Shown here one piece after another: positions 44,844 through 54,215 of a stretch of DNA of 64,000 nucleotides. The notes below the pieces were generated by a model. The model did not search any database, was not told the origin of the DNA, and worked only from the letters and a program-made list of their open reading frames with translations. The DNA is from Saccharothrix sp. ST-888 (GTDB lineage Bacteria > Actinomycetota > Actinomycetes > Streptomycetales > Streptomycetaceae): contig NZ_JYJF01000018.1 in assembly GCF_000955975.1 (NCBI RefSeq), positions 1-64,000 on the forward strand, given 5' to 3'. Position numbers and translations under genes: made by a program. Every line of letters starts with the position of its first letter. Positions within the stretch are counted from its first letter, which is position 1.

Positions 44844-45611
44844 ATGACCCAGCGACTGACCGGCCGAGTGGCCGTCATCACCGGCGCGGGAAGCGGCATC
44901 GGACTGGCCACCGCGAAGCGGTTCGCCTCCGAGGGCGCCAAGGTGGTCTGCGTCGACATGAACGAGGACAGCGGGAAGAAGGCCGCCGCCGAGGTGGACG
45001 GCCTGTTCATCCAGGCGGACGTCACCGACGAGGACGCCGTCCGGGAGATGTACGAGACCGCCGTGCGCGAGTTCGGCAGCCTGGACATCGCCTTCAACAA
45101 CGCGGGCATCTCGCCGCCGGACGACGACTCGATCCTCACCACCGGTCTCGACGCGTGGAAGCGCGTCCAGGAGGTCAACCTGACCAGCGTGTACCTGTGC
45201 TGCAAGTACGCGATCCCGCACATGCAGCGGCAGGGCAAGGGGTCGATCATCAACACCGCGTCCTTCGTGGCGGTGATGGGCGCGGCGACCTCGCAGATCT
45301 CCTACAGCGCCTCCAAGGGCGGAGTGCTGTCGATGTCACGGGAGCTGGGCGTCCAGTTCGCGCGTGAGGGCGTCCGGATCAACGCCCTCTGCCCCGGGCC
45401 CGTCAACACGCCGCTGCTCCAGGAGCTCTTCGCCAAGGACCCCGAGCGCGCCGCCCGCCGACTGGTCCACATCCCCCTCGGCCGGTTCGCCGAGCCCGAG
45501 GAGATCGCCGCCGCCGTCGCCTTCCTGGCCAGCGACGACTCGTCCTTCATGACGGCGAACACCTTCCTGGTGGACGGCGGCATCTCGGGCGCGTACGTGA
45601 CCCCGCAGTAG
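44844..45611 (+). CDS. SDR-family oxidoreductase, last gene of the amine operon
   Basis: A 255-residue classical SDR: VITGAGSGIGLA, DIAFNNAG, INTASF and YSASKGG with intact Tyr/Lys, then LCPGPVNTPL. It is 55 bases behind the ALDH gene; the spacer carries three close copies of ACTGAACCG. No oxidase or transaminase gene is in the operon, so this SDR may oxidise the gamma-glutamylated alcohol (for example from ethanolamine) to the aldehyde. This is an inference that would favour an amino-alcohol substrate. Confidence 0.88.
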   Translation: MTQRLTGRVAVITGAGSGIGLATAKRFASEGAKVVCVDMNEDSGKKAAAEVDGLFIQADVTDEDAVREMYETAVREFGSLDIAFNNAGISPPDDDSILTTGLDAWKRVQEVNLTSVYLCCKYAIPHMQRQGKGSIINTASFVAVMGAATSQISYSASKGGVLSMSRELGVQFAREGVRINALCPGPVNTPLLQELFAKDPERAARRLVHIPLGRFAEPEEIAAAVAFLASDDSSFMTANTFLVDGGISGAYVTPQ

Positions 45612-45629
45612 CGGACGGCCGCGGCCCGG

Positions 45630-45666
45630 GGTCGGTGAGGACGGTCCCCAACCGTCCTCACCGACC
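45630..45666. terminator. 16-bp perfect hairpin between convergent genes
   Basis: GGTCGGTGAGGACGGT (45630-45645) pairs with 45651-45666 over a 5-base loop, between the SDR end (45611) and the MMPL end (45673). It serves both directions. Confidence 0.88.
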
Positions 45667-45672
45667 GGGCAG

Positions 45673-48027
45673 TCAGGCCCCGGCGCTGTGGTCGGCGGGC
45701 AGCGGCCCGCGTAGCTCGCGCTCCTCGGACTCGGCCGGGTCCTCCGAGCCGGCCGGGTCCGAGGAGCCGGTCGGGGAGGCGTCGGGGTGGCCGTCGCCCT
45801 CGATGTCCACGTGGGGCAGCAGACGGTCGAGCAGGCCGGGCAGCCACCAGTTGCGGTCCCCGAGCAGGATCATGCCGGCGGGCACCAGGACGCCCCGGAC
45901 GACCGTGGCGTCGAGTGCGACGGCAGCGGCCAGGCCGATGCCGAACATCTTCACCACAGGGTCGTCCGACAGCAGGTAGCTCAGGAAGACGCTGACCATG
46001 ATCAGAGCGGCGGAGGTGATGATCCGTCCGGTACCGGCCAGGCCGTCGACGACGGCACGGCGGTTGTCCCCGCCGCGCAGGTACGCCCCGCGGACGGCGG
46101 TCAGCAGGAACACCTCGTAGTCCATGGAGAGGCCGAACAGCACGGCGAACATCAGCAGCGGGACGTAGCCGGGAATCGGGACGGCGCCGTCCAGGCCGAT
46201 CAGGGCCGCGCCCCAGCCCCACTGGAAGACCGCGGTGAGGATGCCGTAGGCGGCCGCGACGGACAGCAGGTTCATCAGGGCGGCCTTCACCGCGACGACC
46301 GGCGAGCGGAAGGCCAGCAGCAGGAGCAGCGCTGCGACGGCGAGGACGAAGCCGACGATCAGGGGCAAGCGGTGGGCGAGCCGCTGGTTGAGGTCGGCCT
46401 GGCCGGCCGGGGTGCCGCCCACATGGGCGCTCTGACCGGTCCCGGCGGTGGCGCGGGGCAGGGTGGTGTCGCGCAGCCGGTGCACGAGTGCGGCGGTTGC
46501 CGGGTCCGAGGGAGCGGTGGCGGGGGTGACCTGCCAGCGGACGTGCGTGCCGTCCGAGCTGAGCTGCGCCTGGCCGACCGCGGCGACGCCCGGGGTGCTG
46601 CGGAGCGCCTTGCCGACGGCGGCGATCCGGGTGTCGGCGGAGCCGGACGCCGGGGAGGGCAGTGTGTCGACGACCTGGAGTGTCCCGTTGACCCCGGGGC
46701 CGAAGGCCGCTGACAGCCGGTCGTAGGCGGTGCGGCTCGCCGTGCCGACGGCGTTGTCTCCGGCGTCGAGCTGGCCGAACGTCAGGTCGGTCGCGGGGGC
46801 GGCGAGTACGGCGACCAGCGCGAGGGCCGCCAGGAGGGAGCGCCAGGGCCGCGCGGCGACCTGCTCCGCGATGCGGGCCCAGCCGCGCGGGCGGTTCCGG
46901 GAGCCGAGCCCTGCGGTCGCGGTCCCGGCCGGCTCGCCGTCCGGTCCGACCCCGCCCGCCGGGGTCGCGGTGGCGACGCGGCCGGCGGGTTCCCCGCCCG
47001 CCTGTGCGCCGGCCGCCGTCTTCGGGGTCAGCCTGCGGCCGAGCAGGACGAGTCCGGCGGGGAGCAGGGTGAGGGTGACCGCCATGGCGGTCAGGACGGC
47101 CATGCCCGGAGCCAGGGCCAGCGCGTACAGCAGGGGGAGACCGCCGAGGGCGAGGCCGGTGAGCGCGGCGACGACCGCGCTGCCGGCGAAGGCCACGGCC
47201 TTGCCGGAGCCGGCCATGGTGCGCACGGCCGCGTCCTCGATGCCGACGCCGGCCGCGCGCAGTTCGCGGAACCGGGTGAGGCAGAAGAGGCCGTAGTCGA
47301 TCCCCACGCCCAGTCCGACCATGGCCGCGATGGTCTCGCCGGAGTCCGGCATGTCGACCAGGTGGCCCACCAGGCCGAGGGCGGGCAGCGAGATGCCGAG
47401 CCCGACCGCTCCGGCGAGCAGCGGGACGCCGGCCGCGAGCAGGCTGCCGAAGGAGACGGCGAGGATGACGAACGCGGTCGTGAGGCCGATGGCTTCGCTG
47501 TGGCCGGTGGAGCCCTTGTCGACGGCGGCGGCCAGGTAGCCCCCGGGGGTGACCTCGATGCCGGCGGTGGCTGCCGGGCGGGCCGCCGCCACGATGTTCC
47601 GGGTGATCCCCGGCGTGATGTCCCGCCCGGTGACGTCGAGTTCGACGGACAGGTAGGCGGTGTGGCCGTCGGGGCTCATGGCCGCCCGGCCGGCCGGGTC
47701 GTACGGCGTGGTGACGGCCACCACGTGGGCCACCTCCGCGATGGCGCGCGCGGCGGCCTCGACCGCCTTGGTCGCGTCGGCGGAGGTGAGCTGCGGCGCG
47801 TCCGCTGCGGTGTGCAGCACGACGGGCTGCCTGCCCGAGGCGGAGCCGGGGAAGGCCCTGGCGGCGTCGCTCGCGGCCTGGCTGTCGCTGCCCGGGATGG
47901 TGACCGCGTCGGTGGTGACCCGTCCGAACACGCCCACGGCCACGGCAGCGGCGGCGAGCAGCAGCAGCCAGGCGGCCACGGTTCTCCTGGGTCTGCGGGC
48001 ACACCATCGCCCCACGGTGCTGAACAT
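45673..48027 (-). CDS. MMPL/RND-family membrane exporter
   Basis: A 784-residue protein with two repeats of one helix, a large outside loop and five helices. The first helix AAWLLLLAAAAVAVGVFG follows CARRPRRT; GLGVGIDYGLFCLTRFRE and VLFGLSMDYEVFLLTAVR are the paired proton-path regions with the DY motifs. The family exports lipids, siderophores or drugs. The tail is Asp/Glu/Pro-rich. ATG 48027 lies close to two TetR operators, and the divergent TetR gene is the probable repressor. Confidence 0.92.
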   Translation of the reverse strand: MFSTVGRWCARRPRRTVAAWLLLLAAAAVAVGVFGRVTTDAVTIPGSDSQAASDAARAFPGSASGRQPVVLHTAADAPQLTSADATKAVEAAARAIAEVAHVVAVTTPYDPAGRAAMSPDGHTAYLSVELDVTGRDITPGITRNIVAAARPAATAGIEVTPGGYLAAAVDKGSTGHSEAIGLTTAFVILAVSFGSLLAAGVPLLAGAVGLGISLPALGLVGHLVDMPDSGETIAAMVGLGVGIDYGLFCLTRFRELRAAGVGIEDAAVRTMAGSGKAVAFAGSAVVAALTGLALGGLPLLYALALAPGMAVLTAMAVTLTLLPAGLVLLGRRLTPKTAAGAQAGGEPAGRVATATPAGGVGPDGEPAGTATAGLGSRNRPRGWARIAEQVAARPWRSLLAALALVAVLAAPATDLTFGQLDAGDNAVGTASRTAYDRLSAAFGPGVNGTLQVVDTLPSPASGSADTRIAAVGKALRSTPGVAAVGQAQLSSDGTHVRWQVTPATAPSDPATAALVHRLRDTTLPRATAGTGQSAHVGGTPAGQADLNQRLAHRLPLIVGFVLAVAALLLLLAFRSPVVAVKAALMNLLSVAAAYGILTAVFQWGWGAALIGLDGAVPIPGYVPLLMFAVLFGLSMDYEVFLLTAVRGAYLRGGDNRRAVVDGLAGTGRIITSAALIMVSVFLSYLLSDDPVVKMFGIGLAAAVALDATVVRGVLVPAGMILLGDRNWWLPGLLDRLLPHVDIEGDGHPDASPTGSSDPAGSEDPAESEERELRGPLPADHSAGA

Positions 48028-48084
48028 CGGCGAGTCGCCCTTCCGTACGGCAGCGGTCGCGGCGCGCCCTGCCCGAAAACTAAT

Positions 48085-48125
48085 TGCACTCCGAGTGCAG
48101 CCGTACAGTTGCATCCGGAGTGCAA
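48085..48125. promoter_or_regulatory. Twin TetR operators
   Basis: TGCACTCCGAGTGCA (48085-48099) is a perfect palindrome, and TTGCATCCGGAGTGCAA (48109-48125) is a near-perfect second one. They lie between the divergent MMPL and TetR genes, the second only 30 bases before the regulator start. Confidence 0.88.
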
Positions 48126-48155
48126 CAATGTCAACGAGAGGGAGGAGGCCCCGAG

Positions 48156-48797
48156 GTGGAACAGGCCGCGCAGGAGACGGACCGGCGCGCTCCGGACGGT
48201 CGTACGGAACGCGGGCGGCAGACCCGGGAGAAGATCGCCGACGCGCTGCTCTCCCTGCTGGACGAGGGGGAGTCGCGTTTCGTGGCGGACCGGGTCGCCG
48301 AACGCGCCGGGGTGTCACGCCGCCTGGTGTTCCACCACTTCGAGGACATGGCTCAGCTGGTGGACATCGCCATCACCCGGCGGCTGGACCAACTGGGCGC
48401 CCAGATCAGGCCGTTGCCGACGGACGGCCGACGAGAGGTGCGGGTGGCGGCACTCGCGGAACAGCGTGCGCGGATCCTGGAGTGGCTCACTCCGGCGCGC
48501 CTGGCGGTCATGCGCCTGGAGAATCCGTCCGAGCGCATCCAGCAGGTCATCCGGCAGGTCATGGACTTCGCCCGGCAGCGACTCGCCGAGGTCTTCGCCG
48601 TCGAACTCGACCCGCTGCCCGAGAGCCGCAGGACCGACCTGCTCAACGGACTGGACGCCGTGACCACCTGGAGCACCTGGTACCACTGGCGCAGCAGCGG
48701 CCTCGACGTCGAGGCGGCCCGCCGCACCATGGAGGCGACCGTTCACGCCCTGCTCGCCGCCGCCGACCTGCCCGGGACGGCGGCGGACGGACCGTGA
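48156..48797 (+). CDS. TetR-family repressor of the MMPL gene
   Basis: A 213-residue regulator. GTG 48156 follows GAGGGAGGAGG. HTH region: RQTREKIADALLSLLDEGES, FVADRVAERAGVSRRLVFHHF. The C-terminal domain is all-helical with GLDAVTTWSTWYHWRSSG. Divergent from the exporter with two operators in between, so it should repress the exporter and itself. Confidence 0.92.
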   Translation: MEQAAQETDRRAPDGRTERGRQTREKIADALLSLLDEGESRFVADRVAERAGVSRRLVFHHFEDMAQLVDIAITRRLDQLGAQIRPLPTDGRREVRVAALAEQRARILEWLTPARLAVMRLENPSERIQQVIRQVMDFARQRLAEVFAVELDPLPESRRTDLLNGLDAVTTWSTWYHWRSSGLDVEAARRTMEATVHALLAAADLPGTAADGP

Positions 48798-48837
48798 CCC
48801 TGCCGCACCTCAACGTGGGCAGAGGAGCCGACGGTTC

Positions 48838-48957
48838 TCAGTGATACCAGGGGAGTCGGACCGGGACGCCGAAGGGCTCGGCGAGGCGGACGCGCTCGGC
48901 GCCGGGCGTGGCGAGGGTCTCGACGGCCAGGCCGCCGCCGTCGCGTGCGCGGGTCAT
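48838..48957 (-). CDS. 39-residue ORF overlapping the ureohydrolase stop
   Basis: ATG 48957 overlaps the TGA of the upstream ureohydrolase (ATGA), the coupling pattern seen across this window. The product is 39 residues, with VRLAEPFGVPVRLPWYH at its end, which reads like the C-terminal strand pair of an Uma2-type protein. It may be a fragment of a lost gene or a small coupled protein. Confidence 0.35.
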   Translation of the reverse strand: MTRARDGGGLAVETLATPGAERVRLAEPFGVPVRLPWYH

Positions 48958-49901
48958 CCGGCCACCTGCCGGGCCATCAGGGTGGTCAACTCGTAGGCGG
49001 TGTGCGAGGCGGCGACGGCGGTGATCTCGGCGTGGTCGTACACGGGGGCGACCTCCACCACGTCGGCACCGACCAGTCGGCAGCCGGCCAAGCCCCGCAG
49101 GATCTCCAGGAGTTCGCGCGAGGTGAGGCCGCCGGCCTCGGGGGTGCCGGTGCCGGGCGCGTGGGCCGGGTCGAGGACGTCGATGTCGACGGAGACGTAC
49201 AGCGGCCGGTCGCCGACCCGCTCGCGCAGCTGCTGGGCGATCTCGTCCACGCCGCGCCGCATCACGTCGGCGGAGGTGACGACACCGAATCCGAGCTTCT
49301 CGTCCTCGGTGAGGTCCTGCCTGCCGTACAGCGGGCCCCTGGTACCGACGTGGGAGAGCGCGGAGGTGTCCAGGATGCCCTCCTCGACGGCGCGCCGGAA
49401 CGGGGTGCCGTGGGTGTACTGGGCGCCGAAGTAGGTGTCCCAGGTGTCCAGATGGGCATCGAAGTGCAGCAGTGCGACCGGGCCGTGGAGCTTGGCGACC
49501 GAGCGCAGCAGCGGCAGCGCGACGGTGTGGTCGCCGCCGAGGGTGAGCAACTTCGCGCCGGTGGCGAGGAGTTCGTCCGCGGCGGCCTCGATGCCCGCCA
49601 CCGCCTCGTTGATGTCGAAGGGATTGACCGCGATGTCACCCGCGTCCGCCACCTGGGCGAGCGCGAACGGTGCGGCGTCCTGTGCCGGGTTGTACGGCCG
49701 CAGCAGGCGGCTCGCCTCGCGCACGGCGTTGCCGCCGAACCGGGCGCCGGGCCGGTAGGAGACCCCGGAGTCGAACGGGATGCCGACCACGGCGATGTCG
49801 GCGCGCGGCACCTCGTCCAGGCGCGGCAGCCGGGCGAAGGTGGCCGGTCCGGCGTAGCGCGGGACGCGGGAGGAGTCGACGGGTCCACGGGGGGTGGTCA
49901 T
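48954..49901 (-). CDS. Ureohydrolase (agmatinase/guanidinobutyrase type)
   Basis: A 315-residue binuclear-manganese enzyme. Metal motifs: GGDHT, FDAHLDTWD and SVDIDVLDPAHAPGTGTPE, with GIPFDSGVSYRPGARFG near the start. It hydrolyses a guanidino compound to an amine plus urea. Streptomycete relatives include agmatinase and guanidinobutyrase; the His/Asp pattern cannot separate them. A decayed PucR-type regulator lies behind its 5' end, the place where a divergent control gene is expected. Confidence 0.88.
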   Translation of the reverse strand: MTTPRGPVDSSRVPRYAGPATFARLPRLDEVPRADIAVVGIPFDSGVSYRPGARFGGNAVREASRLLRPYNPAQDAAPFALAQVADAGDIAVNPFDINEAVAGIEAAADELLATGAKLLTLGGDHTVALPLLRSVAKLHGPVALLHFDAHLDTWDTYFGAQYTHGTPFRRAVEEGILDTSALSHVGTRGPLYGRQDLTEDEKLGFGVVTSADVMRRGVDEIAQQLRERVGDRPLYVSVDIDVLDPAHAPGTGTPEAGGLTSRELLEILRGLAGCRLVGADVVEVAPVYDHAEITAVAASHTAYELTTLMARQVAG

Positions 49902-50206
49902 GGCCGGCCTTTCTGCGAGGGGGAGTTCGGACGGCGGCGTCGGTCGGATCGGTGGCGGGACCGGCGGCGAGGTACGCGGCCGGGCTCGCAGGCAGCCCGT
50001 AGTGGATCGGTTCGTCGGCCGGCACGCCCTTGACCGACCTCGGCACGACCACGTTCACGCCGCCGAGGCCGATCGAGGCGAGCACACCGGCCGAGGTGCC
50101 GCGCCGCCAGACCAGGTTGCCGTTCGGTGCCGTCGGCGGCAACACCGCCCGCCGGCCGCCGCCGCCGCTCACCGGGCTCCCGCTGGACGGTCGTCCGGCC
50201 GTGCCC
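49902..50206. other. 305-bp region with no intact gene, next to a decayed regulator
   Basis: Contains the promoter side of the ureohydrolase and probably further remains of the PucR-type gene. Open frames on both strands lack recognisable domains. Confidence 0.4.
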
Positions 50207-50340
50207 GAGACCCTGCGCACCTGGCTCTCCCCGCACGCCAGTCGGGAGCACACGGCCTCCGCGCTCGGCGCCCACCGCAACACCGTCGGCAACGGATCGC
50301 CCGCGCTCCGGAAGAAGCTCCCCGCGCCCAGAGGGCTCAG
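50207..50340 (+). pseudogene. C-terminal remnant of a PucR-family regulator
   Basis: Translated in one frame the stretch gives ETLRTWLSPHASREHTASAL then GAHRNTVGN, matching the PucR-type C-terminal helix-turn-helix (LxxxLxxxxxxxxAAxxLxxHxNTVxxRI). Directly after, at about 50290, the expected RIARA-EE continues only in a different frame, as if one base were lost. The N-terminal domains are not found and the fragment runs into the next gene. PucR regulators often sit divergent from guanidine or purine catabolic genes, which suits the ureohydrolase here. Confidence 0.6.
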
Positions 50341-53300
50341 TGCGTGCTCCCCGGCGGGATCTCCAGCTCGAACCAGACGACCTTGCCCTGGGTGGTGCTC
50401 CGGCTGCCCCAGCGGTGGGCGATCTCGTTGATCAGGTGCATGCCGCGGCCGCCCTCGTCGGAGGCCCGGGCCCGGCGGATCCTCGGCGCGTGACTGTCGA
50501 TGTCGGCCACCTCCACCGTCAGGTCCGCATTGCGGAAGATCCGCACCTCGGTCGGCGCCCCGGCATGCACCAGCGCATTGGTGATCAGCTCGCTGGTCAG
50601 CAGCTCGGCGTGGTCGATCAGCCCGGTGAGACCCCAGGACCTGAGCGTGCGGCGGACGAACCGCCGCGCGTGGCCGGCCATCGACGGGTCGCCGGCCAGC
50701 GGCAGTACGGCCAGCTGGTCCGAGCTCAGCGGACGGGAGTGGGCCATGATCACGGCGATGTCGTCGCCCTGGACGGTGTCCGAGGTCAGTGCGGTGAGCA
50801 CGGCGTCGCAGGTCTGCTCCAGCGTGGGCCGACGGTCGGCCACCGTACGGCGCAGCAGCTCCACGCCCTCGTCCAGATCCTGGTCCCGGCGCTCCACCAG
50901 GCCGTCGGTGTAGAGCACCAGGATGCCGTCCTCGGGCAGGGTGAAGTGCACGGACTCGAACGGCACCCCGCCGACCCCCAGCGGTGCGGCCGGCGGCAGC
51001 TCCAGCAGGCGCGCCGAACCCGGCGCCTCGGCCAGCACGGGCGGCAGGTGCCCGGCGCTGGCGGCGGTGCAGCTCCGGTCGAGCGGGTCGAAGACCACGC
51101 AGACACAGGTCGCGAACTGCCCCTCGCCGACTGCCGCCGCAGCGTCGTCCAGCCGCCGCAGCACCCGGGCGGGATCCAGGTCGATCGTGATCAGTGTCCT
51201 TGCCACCGTGCGGAGTTGGCCCATCGTCGCGGCGGCCCGGATGCCGTGTCCCATCACGTCGCCGACGATCAGCGCGACCCGCCCGCCGGACAGCGGCACC
51301 ACGTCGAACCAGTCGCCGCCCACCTCACTGATCACACTGCTCGGCAGATAGCGGTACGCGATCTCCAGACCGAGCGAGCGGTGCACCTCCTGCGGCAGCA
51401 GACTGCGCTGGAGCGTCAGCGCGGTGTCCCGCTCGCGCCGGTACAGCCGGGCGTTGTCGATGCACACCGCCGCGCGCGCCGCCAGCTCCTCCGCGAGCGC
51501 CACGTCCGCCATGGTGAACGGCTCCGGATTGGCCGTCCGGACGAACTCCGCCCCGCCCAGCACCACACCCCGGGCCAGCAGCGGCACCATCAGGTACGAG
51601 TGCACGCCCGCCGTCAGGCTCGGCACCACCCGCTCCGGCGCGGCCACGATCCGGCGCAGCGCCTTCTCGTCCACCTCCGCCACCAGGATCGACCGCCCGG
51701 TCCGCAGACTCTGCGCGTACACCTCGGCGGACTGCGAGAGGCCGCCGACCGGATCCGAGGAGCTCACCATCCGGCCGTCCTCCGTCAGGTTGCCGTGCTC
51801 GTCCGCCTCGCCGACGGCGACCGCGCGCATCATCACCGGACCGTCCATCGGCAGCTCGGTGAGCTCCTCGCCCTCCAGCACCGACTCCAGCAGGTCGACC
51901 GTGGTGAAGTCGGCGAAACGCGGCACCACCACCTCGACCAGCTCACGCGCCGTGCGGTGGACGTCCAGGGTGGCCCCGATCCGGGTGCTGGCCTCGTTGA
52001 GCAGGGCGAGGCGCTGCTGCGCGGCATGGGTCTCGTCCAGCGCCAGCTGGCGCTGCCGGGCCGCGTCGCGTTCCCGGTTGTACAGCAGGGCGTTGTCGAT
52101 GGAGACCGCCGCCCGGGCCGCCAGCTCTCCGGCCAGCGACAGATCCTCCTCGCTGAACGGCGTTTCGCTCCGCTGCCGGTAGAAGGCCGTCACCCCGATC
52201 GCCGAACCGCGGGCGATCAGCGGCACCACCATGCACGAGCCGACCTCCTCCCGCGCGCTGGCGGTCAGCCGCCGCGGGTCCTCGGCGAACCAGCGCAGCG
52301 CGGCGCCCTCCAGGACCGGGATCAGTACGGGGCGGCGGTGCGACAGCGCCCAGGCGTACGGCGTGGAAGGGTTGAACCGGTGCACACTGCCGATCGGCGC
52401 GAGCGGCCGCAACCGCGAACCGGGTGCGGCGTTGAAGGCCATCCGGCGCAGCACCGCCGACCGGTCCGCCGGGCTCGGCGTCATCGGCTCCTCGCCGCGC
52501 ACCAGCGCGTCCAGGACCTCCACCACCACCGTGTCCGCCAGTTCGGGCGCCGCGACCTCGGCCAACTCCCGTGCGGTCTGGCCCAGATCGAGCGTGGTAC
52601 CGATCCGGGCCGAGGCCCGGTTCACCAGCGCCAGCCGCGCCTGGGCCGCCTTCGCGCTCCGAAGCGCCTCCGCCCTGGCCAGTGCCGTCTCGTGCTGCTG
52701 CTGGTAGAGGCGGGCGTTGTCGATCGCCACCGCCGCCCGGGCCACCAGCTCGTCGCCCAGCCGGGTGTCCTCGTCGTCGTGGGACGCCCGCTTGCCGCGC
52801 CGGGCGTACACCACCATGCCCAGCACGGTGCCCCGGGCGACCAGCGGGGTGATCCGCACCGGCAGCGACCGCTCGCCGCGATAGGCCTTCTCCTGCTCGG
52901 GCGGCATGTCGGCGGAGAGGAGGGGCAGTTCCCAGGACGGCACGACCACCGTCCGGCCCGAGGCCATCGCCCGCGCGTACGGCGAGTCCCGCGGTATCCG
53001 GTACACCGCCTCGATGGGCAGGTGCTTCAGGGGGTACTCCGGGTCCGTCGTCCCCACCGCCAGCCGACGCACCTGCTGGATGCCCTCCTCGCCCTCGGGC
53101 CGTCCGCTCTCCCGCTCCTCGCTGTCCCGCTCCTTGCTGTCCCGCTCCTCGCTGTCCCGCCTCTCGCTGTCCCGCTCCGCGCTGTCCCGCTGCTCCTCGT
53201 ACCGGCCCTTGTCCCGCCTCTCGTCGTCCCACGTCTCGTGCTCCGGTCCGTCCGGGCCGGAGACCAGCCGCTCCAGTGCGAACACCCCGGCGACGTCCGC

Positions 53301-54215
53301 CACCCTGGGCACCATCGCGTCGACCAACTCGCGTGCGGTGCGCCGCAGATCGAGTGTGGTGCCGATCGACTCACCTGCCGCGACCAACGCCGAGAGCCGC
53401 TCCTGGGCCCGCACGGCCCGCGACTCGGCCCGGTAGCGCGCGGTCACGTCGACGATGGTGGAGCTGACCCCGAGCACCTCGCCGTCCGGTCGCTGAAGCC
53501 GGAAGTAGGAGGCCGACCAGGCATGGTCGTGGTCCGGGTCACCCGGCGTACGGCCGTGCGACCGGGCATCGACCACCGGAGCGCCGTCCGCAATCACCTG
53601 CCGCATCACCGCCTCGACCTCGGCGCCGTTGATCCCCGGCAGCACCTCGGCCACCCGGCGGCCCAGATGCTCGGCCACCGACAGTCCGTTCACCCGCGCC
53701 AGCGCCTCGTTGAGCCGGACAAAGCGCAGCTCCCGGTCGTAGACCGCCATCCCCACCGGGGCCTGCGTGAAGAAGCCGTCCAGCACCGCGAGATCGGCCT
53801 GCAGCCGTTTCAGCGCGGTCACGTCCGAGGCCACCGTGAGCACCAGCTGCTCGCCCTTGGGGCCCGTGACCGGAGTGGTCCGGAACTGCACGTCCACCAG
53901 GTGGCCCGAGCGGTGCCGCACCGGGAACGTGCCCGACCACGGCTGCCCGTTCAGGATGCTCTCGAACATGCCCAGCACCTCGGGCCGCCGCTCGTCGGTG
54001 ACCAGCAGGTCGGCGGCGAAACGGCCGATCGCCTCCTCGGCGGAGTAGCCGAGCAGGGCCTCCGCGTCCGGGCTCCAGTGCAGGATCCGGCCGTCGTCGG
54101 CGACCAGCGCGGTCGCGATCGGGATCACCACCAGGTCGTCGTGCTCCTGCGCCCCACCCGTGCTCCTGCGGTGGGGTGCCGCACCAGGTCCCTGCTCCTC
54201 GGCATGCATGGCCAC
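50337..54215 (-). CDS. PAS-PAS-GAF3-SpoIIE phosphatase-HATPase regulator
   Basis: A 1292-residue soluble protein. Order: PAS 1 (about 28-135), PAS 2 (140-255), GAF 1 (275-520, interrupted by a charged RDSEE repeat stretch), GAF 2 (530-730), GAF 3 (740-930), a PP2C/SpoIIE domain (950-1160; GGDWFDVVPL, IVGDVMGHG, LVLYTDGLVERR) and an RsbW-like HATPase (1175-1290; SELITNALVHAG, GGRGMHLI). Each GAF is followed by a coiled segment ending IDNARLY or similar. Such proteins control sigma factors by partner switching; the target is not in the window. Confidence 0.93.
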   Translation of the reverse strand: MAMHAEEQGPGAAPHRRSTGGAQEHDDLVVIPIATALVADDGRILHWSPDAEALLGYSAEEAIGRFAADLLVTDERRPEVLGMFESILNGQPWSGTFPVRHRSGHLVDVQFRTTPVTGPKGEQLVLTVASDVTALKRLQADLAVLDGFFTQAPVGMAVYDRELRFVRLNEALARVNGLSVAEHLGRRVAEVLPGINGAEVEAVMRQVIADGAPVVDARSHGRTPGDPDHDHAWSASYFRLQRPDGEVLGVSSTIVDVTARYRAESRAVRAQERLSALVAAGESIGTTLDLRRTARELVDAMVPRVADVAGVFALERLVSGPDGPEHETWDDERRDKGRYEEQRDSAERDSERRDSEERDSKERDSEERESGRPEGEEGIQQVRRLAVGTTDPEYPLKHLPIEAVYRIPRDSPYARAMASGRTVVVPSWELPLLSADMPPEQEKAYRGERSLPVRITPLVARGTVLGMVVYARRGKRASHDDEDTRLGDELVARAAVAIDNARLYQQQHETALARAEALRSAKAAQARLALVNRASARIGTTLDLGQTARELAEVAAPELADTVVVEVLDALVRGEEPMTPSPADRSAVLRRMAFNAAPGSRLRPLAPIGSVHRFNPSTPYAWALSHRRPVLIPVLEGAALRWFAEDPRRLTASAREEVGSCMVVPLIARGSAIGVTAFYRQRSETPFSEEDLSLAGELAARAAVSIDNALLYNRERDAARQRQLALDETHAAQQRLALLNEASTRIGATLDVHRTARELVEVVVPRFADFTTVDLLESVLEGEELTELPMDGPVMMRAVAVGEADEHGNLTEDGRMVSSSDPVGGLSQSAEVYAQSLRTGRSILVAEVDEKALRRIVAAPERVVPSLTAGVHSYLMVPLLARGVVLGGAEFVRTANPEPFTMADVALAEELAARAAVCIDNARLYRRERDTALTLQRSLLPQEVHRSLGLEIAYRYLPSSVISEVGGDWFDVVPLSGGRVALIVGDVMGHGIRAAATMGQLRTVARTLITIDLDPARVLRRLDDAAAAVGEGQFATCVCVVFDPLDRSCTAASAGHLPPVLAEAPGSARLLELPPAAPLGVGGVPFESVHFTLPEDGILVLYTDGLVERRDQDLDEGVELLRRTVADRRPTLEQTCDAVLTALTSDTVQGDDIAVIMAHSRPLSSDQLAVLPLAGDPSMAGHARRFVRRTLRSWGLTGLIDHAELLTSELITNALVHAGAPTEVRIFRNADLTVEVADIDSHAPRIRRARASDEGGRGMHLINEIAHRWGSRSTTQGKVVWFELEIPPGSTH
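53110..53199 (-). repeat. Six 15-bp units encoding RDSEE-type pentapeptides
   Basis: Units beginning TCCCGCTC occur at 53110, 53125, 53140, 53155, 53170 and 53185. They insert a highly charged Arg/Asp/Ser/Glu helix into the first GAF domain of the phosphatase. Probably a replication-slippage expansion. Confidence 0.88.

Noticed and set aside
49636..50292. Minus-strand frame upstream of the ureohydrolase
   Set aside because: It overlaps the ureohydrolase in another frame and shows no recognisable domain; the ATG at 49901 has family-typical sequence.
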